A model generated the notes under the pieces. That model did no database searches. It worked only from the letters and a program-made list of their open reading frames with translations, and was not told where the DNA came from. From Hermodice carunculata (lineage: Eukaryota > Annelida > Polychaeta > Eunicida > Amphinomidae): 64,000 nt of DNA. Shown here in pieces: positions 34,136 through 45,203 of the stretch. The stretch is from the NCBI GenBank assembly GCA_964020975.1, contig OZ026614.1, forward strand, positions 4,519,233-4,583,232, given 5' to 3'. The position numbers and the translations under genes are program-made. The number at the start of each line of letters is the position of its first letter. Within the stretch, counting starts at the first letter, position 1.

Positions 34136-35544
34136 CCATACAATCTGCATATTTCATTTTGACGTTTTAAAAATGTCATATTTTTGAAACATTTTTTTTA
34201 CAAAGTACTGGCATTACTTTACAAAAGAAACCAACAAGCATAAATACAACTGCAAAAGATGATTTGCTTCCCAACAAGTCTGTTTGTCTGCTTGTGCAAG
34301 CAAAGTGCTTAAAACATCCAGAATAGTAGGAAATTAAAAAGACGGTGCGTGCTTTTTTGTACACGGACCCGTTCAACAGTGTTTGGACGGTACCACCTTC
34401 ACCAGACGCTGCATTCTCTCTGTGGCATATGCTACAACTACGCCAATTAACGTTTATAGATGGCAATGCCCCTGATATGCATCAGTTTGAACTTATAATT
34501 TTATCCATATCGGAGGATCCAATTCGCTGTTTGGGCTATATCCCTCAAAATATGAGTATTCCAGGTCTATGGAGGTTCAAGGAAAAACTGTCGATATCTC
34601 CAGTGACAAAAAGGAGGAAGGAAAAAATATAGAACGGAATATCTTGAAAAAATAATATTTGTATTTGTATGAGGACATAAGAATACAGATACTTATGCAA
34701 ATTATGCATGAAGAGGCATTCCTTGGAAACATGTGTAGGGAATGGAAAATCAACAATGCATAAGCACATGAAATAAACATGAACAGTAGCCGCAATATAC
34801 AATAAGGTTTCGTGCTTGTTTTGTTCTTTGCTTGCAGACTGGTATCAGTAAGTGCATAACGGTGATCTGGCGCTGGGCCCCGTACAATGAGTCTGTGATG
34901 ACATAAAGCAGGGAGAGATATATGAATTAGACCATAAGACAGACTACCGAAAATAAAAGAAACACGAAGATTTCTGAACCTCTATCCCATAAGTTTTGTG
35001 TCAAGTAAAAAAAGTCAAAATACTCAACACAATAATGTGACGACAGTACTTGTACAGTGTACACTTGGCTTTTATCTGGAGCGGCTGATCCAGGAAGGTC
35101 AGCAAACTATATAAAGGACCTAACTCGTGTTCGTAGTAAAACTGCAAATGGATAAATAAAGTATAATACTAATTGGCAATGTTATTAATGAAATGCCCCC
35201 CAAATGACCCGAGAGAAACTCATTTTCTACGCATCAGGTCACGGCCAAACAGTTCACCGGTCAAACATGTATACTTCAGTTTGTTGTGGGCTAGATTTGG
35301 ACACATTTATTACGTACGGTCATGCGCCGGCCGTGTCATGGGTAGAATGAACAGACATTTGTCCCACTTACAACGACTATCACTATCATGAATAAGCACC
35401 GGCCACAAGTTTGTTTGTCACTCCACTGGCCTAGTGCCTTATTTACAGCACAGGTCTTCCGCTGCACCCACGCAACTGTCTCCAACCACATGTACGTAAG
35501 CTACTCCTTTCGGGCCTGCCCCAAAGCTAATCATGATCCTCGTA
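34136..35544. other. No supported gene
   Basis: An open frame of 95 codons at 34345-34632 (+) and one of 96 codons at 34176-34466 (-) overlap. Neither has a motif I recognise or a clear splice context. Confidence 0.4.
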
Positions 35545-35623
<79 letters not shown>

Positions 35624-35627
35624 ATAC

Positions 35628-35662
<35 letters not shown>

Positions 35663-35671
35663 ATACTAATA
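35545..35671. repeat. (CTA)n microsatellite
   Basis: About 42 trinucleotide units with occasional AAT interruptions in the right half. Confidence 0.97.
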
Positions 35672-36623
35672 CATGAAACCCAGCTAAACCATCCTCGCTC
35701 CATAATACGCAATCGATTTTACATATAACTGATCTCTGTCTACTACTTTTTCCGCATATTATAAATTCCGTCATTGAAACCACGCGAAAGCGTTAGTCTA
35801 CGATGGGCTGATATACCATGTGTTACTACTGTCCCATGTTATAAATCACACATTGTCAAATATACTTAGATGACACGTTAATGTTGAATGTAATAAGACA
35901 CTGGTGGCAACATCATTAACATTGCAAGACACTTCAGTATTTTCATCATAATAAAAGCATGCAGAAAATCACCAAGCAAGGTTTGCATGCTTACCCTGCA
36001 CGGTGCGCAGTGTATTTACCGTACATAAACTACGTCATCATAAATACATACTTTCACTTTTAGTCTTACTCTTGGTATCTATTTGCAGTTTTCGCTATGA
36101 TTTACTGCCACGTGTAAGTGTACAAAGCGGTGGTTCTGTGTTGAAAACAAACGCATTTTGAGACATTTTGAAAGAAAACCTACTAGTATTCCATCAGACA
36201 TAATTCTGGTCAGCTGATGCGGCTGGGTGCTACGGGAAAAAACAACTTTCTATCCGCGGTACAGCGCCCTCGAGTCCTCCATCTGCACTGCGCAGTGATG
36301 TTGAAGGACACAGCAGCAAGTCAGTTACTTGAACCATTGTCCACAGAAATTAGGTCACAACCATGGTCACATGATGGCATCATAGATAAAATGAATCAAG
36401 CAAGTGGACAATTAGGCAAGTTGTATACATGCAGCAGGCATCCAGGCACAATCAAATAATAATGATTTAGTTTGGTCTCACTGATGATCATGACATTATC
36501 CTTACAATTTGAAAGAGAAAAAACCTAAATATGCCACATTACTTTATGATCAGTTGGTATTGAGTTCATCCAGGGCCTGCTGTCGCTATTAAATAATTTT
36601 ACTAATGTGCTGATATCTACAGG
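35672..36623. other. No supported gene
   Basis: The open frame at 36217-36459 (+, 80 codons) is of unknown significance. No repeat was recognised. Confidence 0.4.
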
Positions 36624-36748
36624 TTATCCCATGGATAGATAGATCAGTATCCTTCCCTGTACAGTTACCCTGAGCTCCGGGTCTCGGGAGGATACGGCTT
36701 GAGTGGAGACTGTACAGGGTTAGATACTGACCTGGCCATGGGATGATA
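36624..36748. repeat. Imperfect inverted repeat, ~43-bp arms
   Basis: The left arm 36624-36666 (ATCCCATGG, ATCAGTATCC, CCCTGTACAGT) pairs with 36707-36748 (ACTGTACAGGG, AGATACTGA, CCATGGGAT). The loop of about 40 nt contains a smaller GAGCTCCGGGTCTCG hairpin. Confidence 0.85.
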
Positions 36749-37079
36749 TGTGTACCCTGTGCAGCACCAGGGAAGTGAATTGTTCTGATTGGTCAATTGT
36801 TTTCAGGTTCTAGGGAGATATACAGGTCTATGTTATTTCAATGCACAGCCGGTAGGCTCTCATGCACGCTTCCATAGTTATTGGCTCTGATCGGTCCATA
36901 GGTTTGAAGTTCCAGGGCAATATGGCGGGCAGGTGTGATTTTAATGCAAATTCTGTATTGCACACTATCCTGCCACAAACCTATGCCAATATCTATTTTT
37001 GTAATGACAGTATACTGCAGCTAACCCTCCCCCTCTCCCCCAAAAAACAGTATGGAGGAAGCTTTGTCACTTAACATAT

Positions 37080-37207
37080 TCTTTTGTATTTGTGTCTTTT
37101 GTCCAAAACCATTTCCTAGTAGTCATTACCCTATTCCCCAGTCCGAACTCTTTGTCTAAGCTATAAACATATGGAAGTACCATTGTCCATATTGCACACG
37201 TTATATG
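37080..37207 (+). repeat. Interspersed repeat R1, copy 3
   Basis: Matches the first two copies from a TTTGTGTCTTTTGTCC-like start to ATATTGCACACGTT. It is truncated, with a small internal deletion. Confidence 0.75.
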
Positions 37208-39297
37208 CAATATCTGGGCACATTCGTAAACGTTAAGTATAAACAATTGATAGGATAATGTGACGCAAAAGGATAGCATTCATTGCCAGCAAAACAGGAA
37301 CCAACACATACAGCATGAATGTCGATTAATTTCCAACTTACAAATGTGGGTTGGACGTATACTCGCAGAGCAGGACAAATTATATTCCCCAATGTTTTTC
37401 AGTGAAACCAATGCTCTGCACCCAGTCTGGTTAGTACTGATCTGTAGGTAAGATTCTATAACTTAGACAATCATATATTGACAATATTTGTATTATTTGC
37501 AACATATCGAGCATCGCCCAAGGGCACGATACTCCCCAAACCACTATTTTAACTCAAATTTATATGTTTTGCAATTGGCCGCTAGAATGTCCAGTGCACC
37601 AGAACAAACACAAATACTGTAAAGGATCCCTTGTGACACCCGTTATCTTTGTAGACTCCTTAAGTACTTGCAGAGGAGGACACGCCACATATTTATCAGA
37701 CTTCTCCGCCTGCGTAAGTAGGTAGGCCACCATTTGCCGCTTTGAGAAAAAACGAAAAGATAGCAAAGGTCATGGATGACATCGGAAGCGGTGCACGTGC
37801 GGTAATTGAAAGCTGTTCTAAATACCTTAAGCCCACTCAAGTGTCGGCACAGTACAAATATATTTGTGACATCAGTATGAGGTACCTTTTTTGTGCCATT
37901 ACTGGTCATTTTTTTCACTAGTTCTAGCTATTTTCCATCTTCATTTTGTGAAGACATGATTTTGTTCCGAGACATTGTATCAAGTAAAAAATTACAAATT
38001 TTGCTTTATCTATGAAATTGCGCACCTCAAAAGGAAAGTAATAGATTTCTAACTCCATGCACATGGTATGGATTTTACATTCTGAATATTGAGCATGTTC
38101 GGAACTATGATACAAAGATATGTCATCAACTTGCAATTGAATGCCATTCAGCACTTATTGAAACCTGGGCAAAAAGTCGTGGCATTTGAAATTATGCGAA
38201 TTGTGGACATTTCAAACATAAAATTTAGGCATCATATACACATGATAGAGACGGGACTCCCATTGCTTCATGTATACCATTATCGTTGTCTATTCAATGC
38301 AAATGGACAAAACCATCTAATTATGCTTATAAAAGCCCATTCACCCTAATGTTCCACCTACAGGTATCTTCAGTAGCCACACAGACAGATTTCCAAAGCT
38401 AATCTATCTGGTTGGCTTTTGTCTTCACACATACCTCTGCGGTTATAAGAGACATCGAGATCTCGGTCAAATATTTGATGTGTCAACTTACGTTTGACAA
38501 GGATGCTTTTTTTCTGCATCATACTGGCTAGTATCTCAACAAGTTTGTACGCACTGAGACAATTCACAGACATGTAAACTTTACACTCGGCCGTGTGCCT
38601 ATAAAATTTATCCGACTACACCATGTAACAAGCTTAGCAGTGTTTGCAACGTAAACTGTTGTAACCTAATTATATTTGAATACTGAAAAAACTCACAAAG
38701 AGATATGGCCTTACGCTTCATTAAAATCTTTGTGCAGAAATAAAACTACAGAGGTTCAAGGAAATATATACAGACTATATTCTTTGAAGCGCTCTTTTAA
38801 CTTTAAAGCAAATTTAATATATTTTAAAATGGCCATAACTGAACATATTAATTCATGTAACAAATAGTGCAAATAGACAATATGCCAAGCCATAACATAG
38901 CCTATACTTCTTTATGGAAATTAGGCATCAACATGAAACCAGACATATTCATAAGATAATGCCAGGGTTGTAACCATGGCAATTGACGAGAGTCAAACAC
39001 GCAAATGACACTGTGCTAATCAGTCATCTTTTCGTTGTAAGATAACAGAGAAGGTCACGAAATTTATAAAAAGCCCTGCAAATATTTTAACTTCATACTT
39101 AAAGTACGTGCATACAGGACATTCGTTGTCAAATACAACACTAAATGTTTGACCTATAATTACGCGAACCACCCAGGACTGTACATGAACAATCGGCATT
39201 TCAATATGTCATGGACTCATCATGGACACACCCCATTTTACGGTGCCTTACCCGCTTCCAGCCCCATCCCCGCTTTAAATAGTCGAGGTTCGAATAC

Positions 39298-39299
<2 letters not shown>
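37208..39299. other. No supported gene
   Basis: AT-rich sequence. The longest frame is 91 codons (37643-37918, minus) without recognisable homology. Confidence 0.5.
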
Positions 39300-39391
<92 letters not shown>

Positions 39392-39448
39392 GTCGTCGTC
39401 GTCATCGTCGTCGTCGTCGTCGTTATCATCATCATCATCATCATCATG
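39300..39448. repeat. (CAT)n / (CGT)n microsatellite
   Basis: CAT repeats with a central block where CGT replaces CAT. Confidence 0.97.
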
Positions 39449-39549
39449 TTGAATTGACAGTGTCCAGGTGCAATTTTACCTGCCAAGCCCACATTTTCCT
39501 TCCCTTTGCGCAGTATACATTTAGGTTGCACACTTAAAGGCAACAGATG

Positions 39550-39551
<2 letters not shown>

Positions 39552-39642
<91 letters not shown>

Positions 39643-39667
39643 TATATATATATACATATATATATAT
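39552..39667. repeat. (AT)n microsatellite
   Basis: About 115 bp with short TTCATAT and ATACAT interruptions at the right end. Confidence 0.98.
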
Positions 39668-39992
39668 CATCATCATCAAACCCACGACATTTAACGTCCT
39701 TTGCCATAAAGACATAAGCAACGATTGTTTACCCCAGGTATCTGGTCCTCTCTGGCTTGAACTATTGACTGGTATGTGAACTCGTATTGGGACATATGCT
39801 GTGATGGGTACTTTTGAAACGGTATTGTTTCAAGATAAGTCAAAATATCTAAAGATAACTAATTGGTCTTTCTAGAAATTTTAGCATAGCCTCAATTTCT
39901 CGCAAACCTGAGTTCTTAAAATTTTGGAATCTTTCGCGTATATATTTGGAATGGAAATTAAAATGCACTGAGAAATAATAATAATATAATAA

Positions 39993-40876
39993 CTAATAAA
40001 GATCTGCTTCACAGCAAATCTCTCTGGTTAAAATGTTACACTTTGTCATTGTCCAACATAATCTTAATTTTGTGTATTAGCCCAATTTGCATAAATTAAA
40101 ATGCCACAATTTTAGCTCTTGGTTCCTTGAATTCGGCCATGTTACAAACGTATAAACTGAAGTTTGAATGACACCACTAACAGTTTTGAAGCTATTCACA
40201 ATTTTCATTCTGTGTCTTTGCCTTATTTGCATACTTTGAAGGATTAACTTGGGTTCATGGTTCACTGGATGTGGTTATGTCACAAACCTAAAAATTGATG
40301 TTGGAATGGCACCTCCATGTAGGATAGTTTTAAAGATTTATATTTTGTATATTTGCCCAATTTGCATAAATTGAAACCCAACAACTTTGATTCAGGGTTT
40401 ATTGGATACGGCTTTCCCACAAACACAAAAATTGCAGTAAAATGGCATCTCTATCTATAATAGTTTTTGAGATATTCACTCTTTACATTTTAATTAAAGT
40501 CCCCTAATAAGCTTTATTTCAAATTTACACTTTTCCTTTTCTTTCCATTACATTTGCAGGTGTGACAAGCCTCTATATGCACATTGGAATTTTGTGCCAA
40601 TCTGTAATAGTTTGGAAGATGTGGAGTTTCTAGAATTTTAATTACCCCTAATTTGCATATTTGTTAACATCATGACTATTCCAAACCAGATGCACAATTT
40701 CACTGGTAGATCAGTCACCATTGCAATTTTCGTGGTTTTCGGGAGAATAGTGCCTGAGAAAAACTCCGTACAAATTTAGTCGTAAAAAGAGAGAAAGAAA
40801 GAATTCTTGGGAAAACAAAATATCTGGGTTCGCATTCAGACGTAATAAAGAATCCGAGGAAAAACAATATGTCTGG
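39993..40876 (+). repeat. Periodic-core interspersed element, uninterrupted copy
   Basis: Starts near AAGATCTGCTTCACAGCAAA. It then has three to four diverged units of roughly 130-165 bp (CCCAATTTGCATAAATT, a CAACTTTGGTTCATGG-like segment, CACAAACCTATAAACTGAAG, TATAATAGTTTTGAAG) and a unique tail ending AAAACAATATGTCTG. The same start and tail bound the copy at 51033-54395. No coding capacity; a (CAT)n tract follows at once. Confidence 0.8.
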
Positions 40877-40887
40877 GTTCACACCCA

Positions 40888-40924
40888 CACATCATCATCA
40901 TCATCATCGTCGTGGTCGTCGTCG

Positions 40925-40984
<60 letters not shown>
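40888..40984. repeat. (CAT)n microsatellite
   Basis: CAT/CGT trinucleotide array immediately after the periodic element. Confidence 0.97.
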
Positions 40985-42144
40985 CTTGCATCCAGGAAGC
41001 AGATGAGAAAGAGCAAGTGAGGGAAGAGTGGACCAGGAGGGACACAGTCTCCACACTGAAGGGAAATATTCGGAAATTGAACGTCTGGAAGGGCTTCTGA
41101 TAAACTTTTTAAAAAAAGCTGAATTATTCAAGCAGAATGTTTTTTCCATAAATAATACAGGTACAAGCTTTTATATGTTTGCGTTTTCAATATAGGTTTT
41201 CCAAGTCTACATATCTCCGATAAGCCCTCCTGGTAGACCAATTTTTATTTATAGCATAGATGGATGAAGGAAAAAAACCAAACACATAAGATTATAAAAA
41301 TCCGGCTATTTGTTGCATGGTTCCATTCCAAGCGGTTTACCTGAAAATATTCGAAGAGTTTAGAGTTCATGTATGGGGCTTGTCAGTTGCAATTTCCTGT
41401 GAATACTGGTGGCACGTGGGTCTATGCTTTCCTCGCCGGCATAGAAGTGGTATCCATGAAATATAGTCGTTTTGTCAGTTTTTCTTGCCCGAATTTCCGC
41501 TTTGATGTTTATGAACGAGGAGAATGTACCTTAATCCAATAGCAAATATGTAAATACTGATTCACTGTGTAACAAGTTGTGTGCACTGCATCAACATGTA
41601 GGCAACAAACGATACATTTAACGACGTGCGTCGTCGGAGGCATGATCATTGTCAGCGAACACAATAACGCAAATTCTCCCTTCGACATAATATCCAACAC
41701 TAGAACGTTTGGGTTGAGCGAGTTAAACTTGAACAGAATCATGATGATACTCACTTGTGAAAATTTACGAATTACCAACAAAAATAAGCATAAAAAAAGT
41801 TTAAATGGAATTGTACTTACCTCGGCGTTGCTGATCTAAAATGCACGGACTTGACCAAATATTATAAAAAATCGCCGCCGATCAGACTGTCGGGTCAGGT
41901 GTGGACTTTGGATATGCTGTCGTGTCTGCTGGTGAATCACAGCAGCTTAACACATTGTTAGAACTATGTGATAACCCACTAAATTGTGGGTCAGAGGCAT
42001 GGAGGATGCACCAGGCACACGTCCAGACAATTATCACTTATCAGGACAGCAATGTCAAGGGTCAAGATAAAGTATTGATATAACACCTTTCATGTATATG
42101 GACGCCATTCTTTTCAGAGAGCCTCTTTGCAGAGGTATGTATCT
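40985..42144. other. No supported gene
   Basis: Overlapping antisense frames at 41509-41781 (-) and 41579-41839 (+) have no recognisable homology. Confidence 0.45.
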
Positions 42145-42147
42145 CTC

Positions 42148-42197
<50 letters not shown>
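42145..42197. repeat. (CT)n microsatellite
   Basis: CT dinucleotide run followed by a short GT run. Confidence 0.95.
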
Positions 42198-42201
<4 letters not shown>

Positions 42202-42302
42202 TGTGTGTGTGTTATAGCGAGTTGAAGACAAACAAAGTGACACTAAAGTTTACTTTTTAGAGAAAAATCCTCTTCCAATTTGCCAATAGTCCAACACATG
42301 TC

Positions 42303-42780
42303 TTGCCTTGTACATTTCCATTTCATTTCATTTCATTTCATTTCATTTCACTTCACTTCACTTCACTTCACTTCATTTCATTTCATTTATACAGGGGCCT
42401 CGTTCAGCCAGAGGCTGTTCTTCCACGAAGCCCTCTAACATATAAAATACAAAGTAATACAGATACAGTGAAGAAATATGTACACCATAATTTAGTTTAA
42501 AACATACATAGTACACACACATAAAGAAATCAATGGAATTATTGTTTTTTATAATTAGTTTTAACATCATCGATATTGTCACTTTCCTGTAACAAGTTGG
42601 GAAGGCTGTTCCACACTGTGGCACCATTGCATTAAAAAGGATCTTCTATAGATATCCTTACGTGGAAAAGTAATACAAACATTCAGTCCACTGGTTTGAC
42701 TTGTGTGGTACATGATAGTGTCCCTCAAAAGGTTGTTTTGGTCCGAAAGATATTGTGGGGTTTAACCGTTTACACATTGA
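42303..42780 (-). mobile_element. LINE 3'-end fragment with (TGAAA)n tail
   Basis: On the minus strand, near 42620-42770, one frame reads TSGLNVCITFPRKDIYRRSF and the next continues with an NGATVWNSLPNLL-like segment. This is the usual C-terminal end of Jockey/CR1-type polymerase proteins. A trailer follows, ending in a TGAAA pentanucleotide array (42317-42390), which is a typical LINE tail. It is severely 5'-truncated and frameshifted. Confidence 0.7.
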
Positions 42781-43699
42781 AACATTAAGAGTGCACATGG
42801 TGACATTCAACTGGCAATTGTAGGAGCTAGGTTTTATGTTGTCGGTACGTGCAGAACCTCTGTTTTATGCCCATGGTCTATAAGGGTCCTGCTTCATGGC
42901 ATGCCCAGCACCTTATTTATGTGCCCATCGTGGATCCGGGTGATATATGTCTATGTTTGTGAAGGACTTAGGTTATATGACCAGGATTTATGCCCATGAC
43001 ATGTATAAAGAGCCTCAGTTAGGCCCATACGTCTATGGTGTTTGTGGGACCTGCTTCCTTCGACCGTGTTATATGCAGGAGTTCGGCAATGTGTACATGG
43101 TATGTGTGTATATTGTGCTATATGACCATAGTATGTGTGGAAACTGTGAAGGTGGAAAGGTAATGTCCAAATGGTGGGATAAACCTTATTTCAAGAGGCC
43201 GATCTTGTACTAATTTGCCCTAAACATAATTTTTCAAAGAAATTTCAATCAAGCACTGAAAGCTTATATCGACATAGTGTACGTAATATCAAATCTTTAG
43301 TTGATCTTAACTTACAATACCAGTACCTGGTGTGCAAGTTTAGTTACAACTTTAGGTTCTATAAAAAGCTTTCGCTGACTTCCTTTTCATTATTTGGATC
43401 TTTCCAAGCCCAGAGGCAAAGGTAAGAATTCTATGGTGACAAAATGTTTCTCACCAAACATTTAGCACTTAGCATCACTGTTGTTGGGAGTTTGATATAT
43501 TTATGCACTATTATTATCTATTTACAGGACATTACCTACACATTAACGCCACACCAGGGGAGTATAAATGACGGGGTGTCAGCCTGCAAAATTAATGAAA
43601 TTTGCAGGCTACAATTGATATTTGTGCCCATTTTGCGAGCTGCATATGACATGAAGCGACGAGAACCATTATAAACAGACTTGCAACTATTATAGATGG
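42781..43699. other. No supported gene
   Basis: GTCTATG/CCATGG-rich irregular sequence near 42840-43140, with frames at 42947-43213 and 43444-43674 of unknown meaning. Confidence 0.4.
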
Positions 43700-44060
43700 G
43701 ATTTTACAGTCTCTGGATCTCGCTTTTACAGCCATTCAAACTTTAAAGACATCCTCCTCATCAAACGTGATTTCAATTAATCTAGACTCAGTACGGTGAC
43801 TAAATTCAGGCATTGGAGGGGAGTCAATGTCGGAAGAAGTTGTGCATTGAGGGGCAAAATACGTATTGAAAATGTCACATTGTTTTACATTGTAAGATAT
43901 AATTTGGTCGTTTTCAATAATTGGAAGAATATCCTGTTGGATTTTAGATCCCAAGACAGACTTAGAAAAGCTTCACCACTGTTTTGGATTTATTCCGTTA
44001 TCGTCCAGTTTAGAACGCAATGTCGTATCTTAATTCAGCTGAATTAGATGCTAGTGGTGT
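43700..44060 (-). mobile_element. LINE fragment, linker between endonuclease and reverse transcriptase
   Basis: The minus frame reads NPKQWWSFSKSVLG, then IENDQIISYN, DIFNTYFAPQCT and FDEEDVFKV. These are hallmarks of the segment just before the polymerase domain in Jockey/CR1-type LINEs. Both ends are missing. Confidence 0.75.
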
Positions 44061-44062
44061 GG

Positions 44063-44795
44063 TTTGCTGGGCAACATCCGTTAGATTGATTTTACCAAAA
44101 AACGGAATGTATGACATTTGGTTAAAGTAAACGTCTCCAGAAAATGTTATCGCGGATCATGTACTTAACACTTTAAAATCAAGGTTGAAAGAACAACACC
44201 ATCAAATCGTTCATGGCCAGATGTGGAAGGATGAAAATAAGAATGGCACGGGGAATAAATTACGATTTTACCGAAAGTTTAAGAAAACATATGAAAGAGA
44301 GACATATATGTTAGAGGTTAAAACTTTTAAACAGCGACAAGCTTTTAGTCGAATTAGAGTAAGTAACCACCCTCTCAGGATCGAAACAGATCGTTATACC
44401 AATGAGCCATTAAATATAAGAAAATGCATATTCTGTAATCACGATAGTATCGAAGATGAGTGTCATATGTTGCTGTATTGTTCATTGTATCAAGATATCC
44501 GGAAATCATTCTTCAAAGTAATGAAAAGTTTTTATACTAATGTTACAAATGTGTCAGAAACAGAAACACTTACACGTGTTATGAATCCAGAGAGAAGTGT
44601 CTCCACCTCGTCATTAAGTTTGTATATAGTTGTCTTCAGAGGAGATACTTGTATATAAATATGGCATTTGTATGATCTGAGCACCAATAACTCTCTGTAT
44701 AAAAATTACACATTTTTATAGTTTATAGAGCTTTTATTATTGTATTATATTGAACCATGAGCCCAGTAGGGCGTAAAAAGAATTAAAGATAGTAT
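44063..44795 (+). mobile_element. LINE 3'-end fragment related to LINE-D
   Basis: The frame at 44185-44658 (157 codons) resembles the C-terminal part of LINE-D: KLRFYRKFKKTYERETYML, then ISxHxLRIETDR-like, then a CIFCNHDSIEDECHMLLYC knuckle. LINE-D has LRTYTKFKRNFEMEKYLL and CDNCNEIEDEIHLITTC at the same places. It is 5'-truncated. Confidence 0.78.
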
Positions 44796-45203
44796 TATAT
44801 AAATTTAGTAAAATAAGATCGCATCGATTTTCGACTTTTGTAGAGGACACGTTTATGTGACTTAAAACCGGTCAAGCTTCTCAAACCTTCAAAGAAACCT
44901 CGAATGTGTAAGGACGTGGCATGTTAGCTGTATTCTATAAACGCTTCTATGCCCGATTGCGGAAAGAAAATTGCATTTTTTTTTCAATTTTTTTTCAGCT
45001 CGGCGGTAATCCATGGCTGGTCAGAGGACCGTACAGTGACTTCTCTGTAGGGTAAATTCACTGACTGCGGAAAGAAGCAAATCTGGCCAGTATGAAACGA
45101 TATCGTCAAGGCTGTCCTAGACATCGGCCGCTGTGTTCCAAGGTGCAGATATGAGTATGCAGAATTAAGTTCGGGGAAATTGGCCTTGCTGTAGTTCCAA
45201 ACA

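Noticed and set aside
34176-34632. Overlapping 95-96-codon frames on both strands
   Set aside because: No homology recognised and neither strand shows convincing splice sites; a host exon cannot be excluded but is not supported.
36783-36960. Possible ~102-bp direct duplication (TCTGATTGGTC / TCTGATCGGTC)
   Set aside because: Similarity is weak outside two short blocks and could be chance.
39291-39300. GGTTCGAAT, like a tRNA T-loop
   Set aside because: No matching acceptor, D or anticodon stems upstream; the motif runs into a (CAT)n tract.
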